A stretch of 64,000 nucleotides of DNA from Salinadaptatus halalkaliphilus. GTDB lineage: Archaea; Halobacteriota; Halobacteria; Halobacteriales; Natrialbaceae. Positions 17,484 through 26,176 of this stretch are shown piece by piece (the stretch's first letter is position 1; each line of letters begins with the position of its first letter). The stretch spans positions 1-64,000 of the forward strand of contig NZ_RBZW01000055.1 in the NCBI RefSeq assembly GCF_006543045.1, read 5' to 3'. A program made the translations under genes and the position numbers. The notes under the pieces were generated by a model. It worked only from the letters and a program-made list of their open reading frames with translations, was not told the DNA's origin and did no database searches.

Positions 17484-18134
17484 GTGAGCGACGACGTATT
17501 TAGCGATCCCGACGGCACTCGAGAAGAGATTCTGGCGGCGACCTACCGTTGTTTGCGAGACGAGGGGTACGCCGATCTGACGATCAACGCGATCGGCGAG
17601 GAGTTCGAGAAGAGCCCGTCGCTGGTCTATCGCCACTACGACAGCAAGGACGACCTCGTCATCGCCTGTCTCGGCTACATGCTCGAGCGATTCGAGCGGC
17701 AACTCGTCGACGAAGCGATTACCGATCCTCGGGGCCGCCTCGAGCGGTTTATCGAGTGGGCCAGCAGCGACGACATTCCGGCCGAGCGCCGGCAGTTTCT
17801 CTCGACGCTGGTCGAACTCCGCACGCGAGCGGTCTACGACGAGGCCTACCGGTGCTACTTCACCCGAAGCGACGAGGTCTTCGTGCGATACGTCAGCGAC
17901 ATGATCCAGGCCGGCATCGATCAGGGCCGCTTCCAAGAGTGTGAGCCGGACGGCGTCGCTGAAACGCTCGTGACGCTGTTACACGGTGCGATGAATCGGC
18001 GACCGACCCACGAGGGCGAGGCGTGGCTGGGCGACGTTCGCGACGAACTCGAGGCCTACCTCGAGGCCCGGGTGTACAGCGACAGCACGGAGGGTGCCTC
18101 GGAGTCGGACGAAAATGACCGTTCTCAGTTGTAG
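17484..18134 (+). CDS. TetR/AcrR-family transcriptional regulator
   Basis: 216 aa from GTG 17484 (VSDDVFSDPDGTREEIL); sequence before it in the frame lacks coding character. N-terminal TetR DNA-binding domain, with ILAATYRCLRDEGYADLTINAIGEEF and the recognition helix in KSPSLVYRHYDSKDDLV. The C-terminal ligand domain is helical and of normal length. Divergent from the RND/NEW3 operon and probably its repressor through the palindrome at 17396. Its end overlaps the convergent MFS gene by 10 bp. Confidence 0.9.
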   Translation: MSDDVFSDPDGTREEILAATYRCLRDEGYADLTINAIGEEFEKSPSLVYRHYDSKDDLVIACLGYMLERFERQLVDEAITDPRGRLERFIEWASSDDIPAERRQFLSTLVELRTRAVYDEAYRCYFTRSDEVFVRYVSDMIQAGIDQGRFQECEPDGVAETLVTLLHGAMNRRPTHEGEAWLGDVRDELEAYLEARVYSDSTEGASESDENDRSQL

Positions 18135-19321
18135 ATTCCGAAGACGCGGTTCAGGGTGACGAGACCGAACGAAACCGCAAAGAGCACGACGAGTACGACG
18201 AACGTCTGGTGCCACCCGACGAAGTCCGCGAGCGCGCCGACGCCGATCGATCCGGTCGACCCTCCGACCACGTACACCGTCCGAAAGACGCCGAATCCGG
18301 CGTTACGGTCCGTCTCGGACAGGCTATCGAGTATTTTTGGTTCCTGGGCAGCAAAGAAGCTGTTTCCGATGCCAAAGAGGAGAACGGCCGCGCCAACGAC
18401 GAGGAAGGCGGGACCGACGAGAAACAGGGCGAGGCCGACGGTTCCCAGTAGCAAACAGCCGCTTACCACGAAATCGCGATCGAAGCGATCCGAGATGGCA
18501 CCGACCCCAGTCTGGGCACCAGCCCTGACGATAAAATACGCCGAGAAGACGGCGCCGGCCACTGTCGGCGAGTATCCGTGAAATTCGACTAAAAACGTCG
18601 GAAGAAACGATATGAGCCCGTTGATGACGAACATCGCGATGATGGCGACGAGTGCAGCGAACGCAATCGTCGGCCGCAAGAGAAACGACGTGAACAGTTC
18701 GATACCCGCTGGTTGGTCCGACCCCTGTTCCGGACGACGCGGTGGCGTCGGTTTCACGTACCACAGAAAGGCGACGAATATCGGCACAGCGACGAGAACG
18801 ACGAGGGCAACTGCGGGCCGCCAGCCGTAGCGAACGCCGATCCAGGCCGAGGCGATCGGTGCGAGCAGTCCGGCGGCCGGTGCGCCGAGGGAGTGGAGGC
18901 CGATCGCCGTTCCGATGTCGTCGTAGGTGCGCGACAGCAGCGCCGACGCGACGGTGTAGTGGAGTCCAGCGAGTCCACCGAGGCCGACCAAGCCCAGAAA
19001 GAGCACAGCAAAGGCCGGTGCGATGGCGGCGATAAAACTCAGTGTCGCCGTCCCGCCGACCGAAAGGAGGATGATGCGTTTCTCCCCGAACCGATCCGCG
19101 AGGACGCCGCTTGGGTACTGCGTGAGGCCGTAGGCGATCCACATCCCCGACAGCGCGACCCCAATCTGCGTGTTCGAAATCGTAAAATCGTCCGTAATGA
19201 ACGGAACCACCGGGCTAACTGCCACCCTCGCAAAGTAGGTTACGAAAAACGCAAGCGTACACAGAACGAGTACCGTATCACGATACTGCCATTGCAATTG
19301 AAAACGACCTGCGGATGGCAT
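18125..19321 (-). CDS. major facilitator superfamily transporter
   Basis: 398 aa from the ATG at 19321 (MPSAGRFQLQWQYRDTVL); the longer frame upstream is not protein-like. Twelve TMs, with the loop 2-3 motif GLTQYPSGVLADRFGEKRII and RAGAQTGVGAISDRFDRDFV in the second half. Resembles the ACS/hexuronate or NNP-like branch of MFS importers; substrate unknown. Convergent with tetR. The start is divergent from the XTPase gene, 96 bp apart. Confidence 0.85.
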   Translation of the reverse strand: MPSAGRFQLQWQYRDTVLVLCTLAFFVTYFARVAVSPVVPFITDDFTISNTQIGVALSGMWIAYGLTQYPSGVLADRFGEKRIILLSVGGTATLSFIAAIAPAFAVLFLGLVGLGGLAGLHYTVASALLSRTYDDIGTAIGLHSLGAPAAGLLAPIASAWIGVRYGWRPAVALVVLVAVPIFVAFLWYVKPTPPRRPEQGSDQPAGIELFTSFLLRPTIAFAALVAIIAMFVINGLISFLPTFLVEFHGYSPTVAGAVFSAYFIVRAGAQTGVGAISDRFDRDFVVSGCLLLGTVGLALFLVGPAFLVVGAAVLLFGIGNSFFAAQEPKILDSLSETDRNAGFGVFRTVYVVGGSTGSIGVGALADFVGWHQTFVVLVVLFAVSFGLVTLNRVFGIYN

Positions 19322-19417
19322 TCGCGCTGGGACACTTGACTCTACTGGAGTCGGAAACGCACGACGCGTTCGAGTTCGACCGACGCCTATATTCCCACGG
19401 AGCACGCCCGCTGGCAC

Positions 19418-19969
19418 ATGGCCGTTCGGTTCGTCACCGGCAACGAGGGCAAAGTTCGCGAGGCTCGCGCATATCTCGAGGGGCTCGCCTCGGTCGAGCA
19501 ACTCGAGTACGATTACACCGAGGTTCAAAGCGACTCGCTCGAGGCGATCGCCACCCACGGCGCTCGGGAAGCCTACGAAGCGGTCGGAAACGACGAACCG
19601 GTTTTGGTAGGCGACACGGGGCTGTTCGTCGACGCACTCGGCGGGTTTCCGGGGCCGTACTCGGCCTACGTCGAGGACACCGTCGGCGTCGAACGACTCT
19701 GGCGGCTGGTCGAACTCGAGGACGACCGACGGGCGCGCTTCCGGACGGTGCTCGCGTTCGCCGACGAAAACGGAACCGAAACCTTCGACGGCTCACTCGC
19801 GGGCACGATCGTCCCACCGCGGGGCGAGGGTGGGTTCGGCTACGATCCGATCTTCGAGTACAACGGCCAGACGCTGGCCGAGATGGACGTCGAGGAGAAA
19901 AACGCGATCTCCCATCGCGGCCGCGCGCTGTCGACCTTCGCGGAGTGGTACGCCGAGTACGACGAGTAA
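19418..19969 (+). CDS. rdgB: XTP/dITP diphosphatase (HAM1/RdgB family)
   Basis: 183 aa. Hydrolyses non-canonical purine nucleoside triphosphates (XTP, ITP, dITP) to the monophosphate, keeping them out of nucleic acids. Motifs: FVTGNEGKVREA at the N-terminus, GDTGLFVDALGGFPGPYSAYVE, GFGYDPIFEYNG and KNAISHRGRALSTF. Length matches the family (about 185-200). ATG start at 19418. The family is universally conserved, so the call is firm. Confidence 0.95.
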   Translation: MAVRFVTGNEGKVREARAYLEGLASVEQLEYDYTEVQSDSLEAIATHGAREAYEAVGNDEPVLVGDTGLFVDALGGFPGPYSAYVEDTVGVERLWRLVELEDDRRARFRTVLAFADENGTETFDGSLAGTIVPPRGEGGFGYDPIFEYNGQTLAEMDVEEKNAISHRGRALSTFAEWYAEYDE

Positions 19970-20152
19970 ATCGAAAATCCCCGATCTATCCTACTCGAGG
20001 CTGCCGGCCTACGTCCTTCGTCTGGCCGCTTACTCCCACAGCAGCAATTAGGAGCACCTGTATGTCCAACCGCACGTGGCTAGCAAAGAGTTATATCGGA
20101 AGAGCACGATATGAGAACTGCAATGACGACCAGCACTGAGACGGTTTGCTTC

Positions 20153-20159
20153 GATAAAT
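20153..20159 (+). promoter_or_regulatory. TATA box of the arsR-arsM unit
   Basis: GATAAAT centred about 29 nt before the ATG of the ArsR-type regulator at 20185, consistent with a leaderless transcript. No second TATA box is evident before arsM, 7 bp after arsR, so both genes probably share this promoter. The 215-bp gap since 19969 holds nothing else I recognise. Confidence 0.4.
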
Positions 20160-20184
20160 CACATCGTGAAAACCAGATACGAGA

Positions 20185-20568
20185 ATGACCGACGAGACGC
20201 TCGAGGCAGCCTGTCGAACGATCGAACAGCTGCACGAGGACGAACCCGATCCCGTCGCCGGACTCGAGGCGCGCCGGCCCGACGACGATGTGGCCGGGAC
20301 GCAAGCGACGGTCTTCGGAGCGCTGGCGAACGACCACCGCGTCCGACTGCTCGAGGCGCTTCGGGAGGGCGAACTCTGCGTCTGTGAGTTACAGGTCGTC
20401 CTCGAGGCGCCCCAGTCGACGGTCGCGACGCATCTCCGGACGCTCAGAGACGCGGGACTGGTCAAGACCCGCAAGAAGGGAAAATGGACGTACTACCGAA
20501 TCGCCGACACCGCCGTCTTCGAACTGCTCGACGTCGCGGCAGCCGTTGACGTGCCCAGCGACCAGTGA
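20185..20568 (+). CDS. arsR: ArsR-family metalloregulator
   Basis: 127 aa. Winged helix-turn-helix: VFGALANDHRVRLLEALREGELCVCELQVVL then APQSTVATHLRTLRDAGLVKTRKKGKWTYYRI. The ELCVCEL sequence in the alpha3 helix is the classical As(III)-binding Cys-x-Cys motif. It should repress its own operon and release DNA on arsenite binding. Seven bases separate it from arsM, so the pair is an arsenic-response operon. A negatively charged N-terminal extension of about 40 residues precedes the HTH. Confidence 0.9.
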   Translation: MTDETLEAACRTIEQLHEDEPDPVAGLEARRPDDDVAGTQATVFGALANDHRVRLLEALREGELCVCELQVVLEAPQSTVATHLRTLRDAGLVKTRKKGKWTYYRIADTAVFELLDVAAAVDVPSDQ

Positions 20569-20575
20569 TCCCAGT

Positions 20576-21439
20576 ATGACTGATACAGAGACACCACCCG
20601 AAGAGACGACCGATACCGAGACGACGACCGCCGCCGGTGGTACCGACACGATCGGCGACGACACTGCAGCGGCGGACAGACGAGCGCACGTCCGCAAAGA
20701 GTACGGCGATGTCGCGGCCAGCGCCGGCGACTGTTGTGGATCGTCGACCGGCGACGGCGAGGAGACCGCGATCGAGACCGACACCGCCGTCGAGGCCGAT
20801 CCCGCTCGAGCGAGCGATCTCGGCTACGACCCGGACGACCTGTCGGAGGCGCCCGACGGCTCGAACCTCGGCCTCGGCTGTGGCAACCCGGTCGCGATTT
20901 CTCGGCTCGAGGCCGGCGAGACGGTCCTCGATCTCGGCTCCGGCGGCGGCTTCGATTGCTTTCTCGCCGCACGCGAGGTCGGCGCCGACGGCCAGGTGAT
21001 CGGCGTTGATATGACCGCCGAGATGATCGAGCGCGCCCGGGAGAACGCCCGCGAGAGCGAGTTCGACACCGTCGACTTTCGTCTGGGCGAGATCGAACAC
21101 CTCCCTGTCGCCGACGCGACCGTCGACGCGATCATTTCGAACTGCGTGATCAACCTCTCGCCGGACAAGCCCCAGGTCCTCGCAGAGGCGTTTCGCGTGC
21201 TCGAGCCCGGCGGCCGGCTCTCGGTGTCGGACCTCCTCGCGACCGAGGAGTTGCCCCGTGAGATCCGCGACAATCCGGATGCAGTTGCCGAGTGTGTCGG
21301 CGGCGCAACGACGGTCGAGCGGTTCGAACGGCTGCTCGCCGAGACGGGGTTCGTCGACGTCTCGATCACCGAGGCGGGCCAGTGGAGCGAGGAACTGCCG
21401 ATCGTCTCCGCACGGATCGAAGCCCGAAAACCCGAGTGA
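20576..21439 (+). CDS. arsM: arsenite S-adenosylmethionine methyltransferase
   Basis: 287 aa from ATG 20576. Class I SAM fold: VLDLGSGGGFDCFLAA (motif I), GVDMTAEMIERARENA, FRLGEIEHLPVAD, and ISNCVINLSPDKP. The cysteines of ArsM are present: CC in the AGDCCGSS segment, Cys in SNCVINL, and Cys in AECVGGA. It methylates As(III) to methylated, volatile forms. About 55 residues at the N-terminus are Asp/Glu/Thr-rich and not part of the core; likely a haloadaptive tail. No arsenite pump gene is adjacent. Confidence 0.9.
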   Translation: MTDTETPPEETTDTETTTAAGGTDTIGDDTAAADRRAHVRKEYGDVAASAGDCCGSSTGDGEETAIETDTAVEADPARASDLGYDPDDLSEAPDGSNLGLGCGNPVAISRLEAGETVLDLGSGGGFDCFLAAREVGADGQVIGVDMTAEMIERARENARESEFDTVDFRLGEIEHLPVADATVDAIISNCVINLSPDKPQVLAEAFRVLEPGGRLSVSDLLATEELPREIRDNPDAVAECVGGATTVERFERLLAETGFVDVSITEAGQWSEELPIVSARIEARKPE

Positions 21440-21469
21440 TGTCGCGATCCAACCGCCGCTCGACGAAAG

Positions 21470-21949
21470 CTACGCTCGCGGATCGAGATCCGGCCCCGGA
21501 TACGTCCCGCCCTCGACGGCCTCGTAGAGGCGTTCGGGGTCGAACAGCGTCGCGAAGGCATCCGGCGGGCGGACGCTCACCGAGAGCCGGGGTTGCATCG
21601 AGAGTCCGGCTTTCGCCGACGTCAGCGTCTCGTCGTAAGTCAACAGATGAGCCGCGTCTCCCCGATAGGCCGAGGCCAGCGCCGGGTGATCGTCCGGGGG
21701 TTGGTCGACGGCGACCCGGGCGGCCTCGAGTCGCTCGCGGTGATCGGCCGCGAGCGCCGGTTCGGCCAGGTCAGCGACGAGCGACTCGGTTTGTGCGAGC
21801 AGTTCGTCACTGGCGACGAGATCGACCCAGGAGTGGCGCCGCACGTGATCGAGCGCCTCGCGGGCGTCGTCGCCAACAAGAAGATCGACCGCGAGCACGT
21901 CGGCGGCCGCGACGACGCGGGCCGGGTCGGGCTGGTCGCCCTCAGCCAT
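21470..21949 (-). CDS. PIN-like domain protein (DUF7384-type)
   Basis: 159 aa from ATG 21949. PIN-fold order: VVAAADVLAVDLLVG with an early acidic residue, a helical middle (ALDHVRRHSWVDLVASDELLAQTESLVADL), and the late acidic cluster DDHPALASAYRGDAAHLLTYDETL. PIN domains are metal-dependent RNases in many toxins, but single-copy haloarchaeal PIN-like proteins may have other roles. It overlaps by 8 bp the stop of a 37-aa gene directly upstream, indicating translational coupling. Tail YEAVEGGTYPGPDLDPRA is proline-rich. Confidence 0.65.
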   Translation of the reverse strand: MAEGDQPDPARVVAAADVLAVDLLVGDDAREALDHVRRHSWVDLVASDELLAQTESLVADLAEPALAADHRERLEAARVAVDQPPDDHPALASAYRGDAAHLLTYDETLTSAKAGLSMQPRLSVSVRPPDAFATLFDPERLYEAVEGGTYPGPDLDPRA

Positions 21950-22055
21950 CGGTCTCGGCTCCGTCCTCGCGTGTTGTGGCTGTTTCTCGAAGCGTCTCGA
22001 GGTCGACATCGTACGACGCGGCGCGCTCGAAGAGATCGGCCCAGCTCGCAGGCAT
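21942..22055 (-). CDS. 37-aa small protein coupled to the PIN-like gene
   Basis: ATG at 22055, TGA at 21942-21944, 37 codons. Sequence MPASWADLFERAASYDVDLE followed by a short Thr/Arg/Asp-rich tail has the codon bias and amphipathic helix of a real small haloarchaeal protein. The stop lies inside the start region of the PIN-like gene (8-bp overlap). It could be a partner or antitoxin-like cofactor of the PIN-like protein; that is inference. Confidence 0.5.
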   Translation of the reverse strand: MPASWADLFERAASYDVDLETLRETATTREDGAETDG

Positions 22056-22127
22056 TGCCCCGGCGTAGGTACCGAGCGATTAAAAGCCCGCCTGGTTTGT
22101 GGGACCGAGCGGATGTGAGCGACCCTG

Positions 22128-23231
22128 TTACGTTCGGCGGGACAGCGCCCAGAACGCGACGGCGCCGAGGACGAACGCGACGCCGACGTTGACCGCGAGG
22201 CCAACGACGCCGACGCTGGCGACCACTGCGAGCGATCGTCCGTCGGTGATCGGTGCGAACGCCGCCTGCCCGAGCTCGAGCGCGACGACGACGAGCAGGA
22301 CGCCCAGAAGCGCCATCGGGAAGGCGGTGAGCAAGGCACCGGTGGCGACCAGGGCGAGTGCGAGGTAGCCGATCCCGAGCAGGACGTTCGCGCCCGCGGT
22401 CCGGGCGCCGAAGGCAAACTTGCCCGCCAGTCCGCCACTGCCGTGACACATCGGAATCGCGCCGAACGGGACCGCCGCGAGACACGTCACGCCCATGCTC
22501 GTTGAGAGCGAGTCGGCGGAGACGTTCCGATCGTAGAGATCACCGCACAACAGCGCGGTCGCGATGGCCGCGTTCCCGATCGTCATCCCCAGCTGGGCGA
22601 CGGTCCCCTCGAGTGCTGCGGGAGACATCGACGGCACACCAGCCGGGAAGATCGCGGCCTCGGGTACTCGCGGCGTCGGCATTCCAACTGTGGCGACGGC
22701 GGCCGCGGCGCCGAGTCCGAGCACGACCAGCACGCTCGAGTGGCGATAGCCCACCAGTGCGAGCACCGCGACGATGGCGAGTCCGCCAGCGGCGACCGAG
22801 ACGTTCTCGACCGAGAGCCCGATCGCGGCCTCGAGCAGGAGGAGGGCGACGGCCAGTTGCACGCCCCGGATGACTGGCTCGCCGACGGCGCGCTCGAGTC
22901 GACCGACCAGACCGAAGCGGCCGACGACGAGCAAGACGACGCCGGCGAGCAGTCCGGCAGCGGCCAGTTCCGGATAGGAGAGCGTCCCGACGATCGCCAG
23001 TCCGATCAGGGCCTTCATCGGCTCGATCGACATCGGCATCCCGTAGTACAGTCCCCAGACGATCTGGAAGACGCCGAAGCCGATCAGCACGTGGGGGATC
23101 GAGACGCTCGTCGTCACAGCCAGGGCCACGAGGAGCGGCAGGACGGTAACCGAATCTCCTAGCGCGCCCGTCAGCTCCGACATCGAAAACTCGAGGTCCG
23201 AGTGACGCTCGGACATGACGGAATACGCCAT
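22128..23231 (-). CDS. MOT1-type molybdate/sulfate transporter
   Basis: 367 aa with ten or more hydrophobic segments. Two motifs identify the family: PMSIEPMKALIGLAI near the first third and PMCHGSGGLAGKFAFGARTAG in the second half. Both are signatures of the MOT1 molybdate transporters (SulP-related), which import oxyanions such as molybdate. Start ATG at 23231 has a GGTGGG purine-rich sequence 7-8 nt upstream; an ATG five codons later (MSERHSDLEF) is possible. Divergent from the AIR-synthase-like gene. Confidence 0.8.
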   Translation of the reverse strand: MAYSVMSERHSDLEFSMSELTGALGDSVTVLPLLVALAVTTSVSIPHVLIGFGVFQIVWGLYYGMPMSIEPMKALIGLAIVGTLSYPELAAAGLLAGVVLLVVGRFGLVGRLERAVGEPVIRGVQLAVALLLLEAAIGLSVENVSVAAGGLAIVAVLALVGYRHSSVLVVLGLGAAAAVATVGMPTPRVPEAAIFPAGVPSMSPAALEGTVAQLGMTIGNAAIATALLCGDLYDRNVSADSLSTSMGVTCLAAVPFGAIPMCHGSGGLAGKFAFGARTAGANVLLGIGYLALALVATGALLTAFPMALLGVLLVVVALELGQAAFAPITDGRSLAVVASVGVVGLAVNVGVAFVLGAVAFWALSRRT

Positions 23232-23402
23232 TCATACCCACCTTACTGTGGGTTGCTTTTTACAGTTGTGCGTAATCGCTCGGCATTACTTCGGTCGAAG
23301 AGGGCAACCATGATTGATTACACCATAGATCGACAGATAGTCGTGGGCTCCCGTCGGTGTGAAACCAGTATCGCTATCTGTGAGCAGCCTGACTGCTCTG
23401 GC

Positions 23403-24443
23403 GTGAGTGAACTCGGCAAGATCGATCGGTCGTTCTTCGAGCGCCACGTCGCGACGAACCTCGGTGCCGACCGTGACGATGTCGCCCTCGGACCGACACA
23501 CGGTGTTGACTTCGGCGTGCTGGATATCGACGGACGAGCGCTCGTTACCGCGACGGATCCCGTCTCGATCCTCCCGCCGCTGGGCCTCGAGCGGGCGGCT
23601 CGATTCGCTATCGATCTCGTGCTCGCGGACGTCGCCGTCAGCGCCGTTGCGCCGTCCCATCTCTCGATCTGTTTTACGCTCCCCGAGGCGATGACCGACG
23701 ACCAGTTCGCGACGGTCTGGGAGACGATCCACGAGGAGTGTGTCGACCTCGGCGTCTCGGTGGTCACCGGTCACACTGCCCGCTACTCCGATCCGTCCTA
23801 CCCGTGGGTCGGCGCGGCGACCGCGATGGGCGTCGGCGACCACGAGGCGATCGTCCGCCCCGACGGCGCTCGATCGGGCGACCGACTCCTCCTGACGACC
23901 GGCCCGGCGGTCGAATCGGTGGGCCTCCTCAGCACGCTCTACGGTGACCAGCTCGATCTCCCCGACGCCGTCGTTGCAGACGCACAGGATCGCCTCGCGG
24001 AGGTCCACTGCGTCCGCGACGCGCTCACTGTGGCCGCCGCGGGCCCCGTCCAAGCGATGCACGACGTGACCGAGGGTGGGCTCGCGGGCGCGCTCAACGA
24101 GATGGCCGAGGGGGCCAATAGGCGAACTGAAGGAACCGCTCTGCAGTTCGAAATCGATCGTGCAGCCGTCCCGATGCGCCCCGGCGTCGCCGAAGTCTGT
24201 GAGGCCCTCGAGATCGATCCCTGGGCGGCGACCAGCTGTGGCGCGCTCGTGATCGCCGTCGAACCCAGCGGTGTCGACGACGTGGTCGAGGCACTCGAGG
24301 CTCGCAACACCGTCGTCGCCGAGATCGGGAGCGTGAGGCCTGCCTCGAGCGACGAGTCCCGCGTGGTCGTCGACGGCGACCCACTCCCCCACCCGAGCGT
24401 CGATCCCTCCTGGGCGGCCTACGCGGCGCTGGCAGGCGAATGA
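23403..24443 (+). CDS. AIR-synthase-family protein (PurM/ThiL/HypE-like)
   Basis: 346 aa from GTG 23403 (VSELGKIDRSFFERHV); upstream frame looks non-coding. PurM-type ATPase fold: FGVLDIDGRALVTATDPVSILP (metal/phosphate loop), VVTGHTARY, HDVTEGGLAGALNEMAEGA and ATSCGALVIAVEP. The family includes AIR synthetase, thiamine-phosphate kinase, FGAM synthetase and HypE. This branch is the haloarchaeal 'AIR synthase-related' type of unknown substrate. HypE would end in a PRIC-type C-terminus; this one ends WAAYAALAGE, so it is not a classic HypE. Confidence 0.75.
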   Translation: MSELGKIDRSFFERHVATNLGADRDDVALGPTHGVDFGVLDIDGRALVTATDPVSILPPLGLERAARFAIDLVLADVAVSAVAPSHLSICFTLPEAMTDDQFATVWETIHEECVDLGVSVVTGHTARYSDPSYPWVGAATAMGVGDHEAIVRPDGARSGDRLLLTTGPAVESVGLLSTLYGDQLDLPDAVVADAQDRLAEVHCVRDALTVAAAGPVQAMHDVTEGGLAGALNEMAEGANRRTEGTALQFEIDRAAVPMRPGVAEVCEALEIDPWAATSCGALVIAVEPSGVDDVVEALEARNTVVAEIGSVRPASSDESRVVVDGDPLPHPSVDPSWAAYAALAGE

Positions 24444-24481
24444 GACGGTTTTTCACGACACGGTAGCAAATCTGTACCGAC

Positions 24482-25021
24482 GTGGTGACCCCGCTCCTCC
24501 CCGCTGCAGTCGCTGGGAACTCCTCCCTGGTCCCGCTGCTCGTCGACGTCGGCACGCGACTCGAGGAGGCGACCGGCCTGTTGCAGTACGTCCTCGTCGT
24601 CGTCTTCGCCGCGATTCCGGTGATCGAAATTCTGGTCGTCGTCCCCGTCGGAATCGGGATCGGCCTTGATCCGCTCCTGACCGGCGTCGCCGCCTTCGTC
24701 GGGAACGTCGGCTCGGTCTACCTCTTGATCGGCTTCGAGTCCCGGCTTCGGCGGTGGTGGCGCGACCGCCGCGGCGGTGAGTCCGACGAGCGACCCGATC
24801 GGTACGCCAGAGCACGCCGTCTCTGGGACCAGTACGGCCTCCCAGGCCTCTCGCTCGCCAGTCCCGTCCTCACGGGCGTCCACATCGCGACCCTCGTCGC
24901 ACTCGTCGCCGGCAGCTCGAGCCGGTCGGTCGCGTGGTGGATGACGGTGGGGATCGCCGTCTGGACGGTCGCGCTCGTCCTCGCGTCGGTATACGGGCTC
25001 TCGGTCGTCGGGATCATCTGA
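24482..25021 (+). CDS. small multidrug-export-family membrane protein (PF06695-like)
   Basis: 179 aa, GTG start at 24482 (a second GTG follows directly). Three to four hydrophobic stretches: [68 protein letters not shown], and [21 protein letters not shown]. The IPVIE...VPVGIG motif is that of the 'small multi-drug export protein' (DedA/SNARE-like) family. A basic, Arg-rich loop separates the halves. Transport function is family-based and not proven. Confidence 0.7.
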   Translation: MVTPLLPAAVAGNSSLVPLLVDVGTRLEEATGLLQYVLVVVFAAIPVIEILVVVPVGIGIGLDPLLTGVAAFVGNVGSVYLLIGFESRLRRWWRDRRGGESDERPDRYARARRLWDQYGLPGLSLASPVLTGVHIATLVALVAGSSSRSVAWWMTVGIAVWTVALVLASVYGLSVVGII

Positions 25022-25053
25022 GCTCGAGAGTGAACTGGACCATCACCGATTTG

Positions 25054-25059
25054 TATAAT
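25054..25059 (+). promoter_or_regulatory. TATA box of thiD
   Basis: TATAAT about 20-24 nt upstream of the thiD ATG at 25078. The mRNA is probably leaderless. I see no TPP riboswitch (THI box) between 25021 and 25078, so thiamine control, if any, is not by riboswitch here. Confidence 0.4.
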
Positions 25060-25077
25060 CGTCGAATACACTTCCCT

Positions 25078-25890
<813 letters not shown>

Positions 25891-26148
25891 GAACCGCCGG
25901 GGCGATACACGACAGTCGTTCGCTACTCGCACTCGAGTAGTTGTCTTGGAGTCACACTCCGTCGATCCGTGATGGCGACCGATAGGATCGGTTCGACGGC
26001 GACAGCCCCTGGATTGGTAGATCGTTATGGCAGATACTGGACGATCGTTAGCTACGGGCCCGAAGCGGCCCGAATACCTCCCGGAGAATGGTATACATGC
26101 CAACCCTTAATCCCACCAGAAATATATAATTTTTATAATAGAAAAGAG

Positions 26149-26158
26149 TATAAATTAT
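26149..26158 (+). promoter_or_regulatory. TATA box of the Tat-protein/PQQ cassette
   Basis: TATAAATTAT centred about 24 nt upstream of the GTG at 26177, in an A+T-rich run (26105-26160) that also holds TATATAAT further upstream. The preceding gap 25891-26148 contains no gene I recognise; its composition changes abruptly from G+C-rich to A+T-rich near 26105, marking the left edge of the accessory block. Confidence 0.45.
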
Positions 26159-26176
26159 TGGTTGTATTCACTGGAT

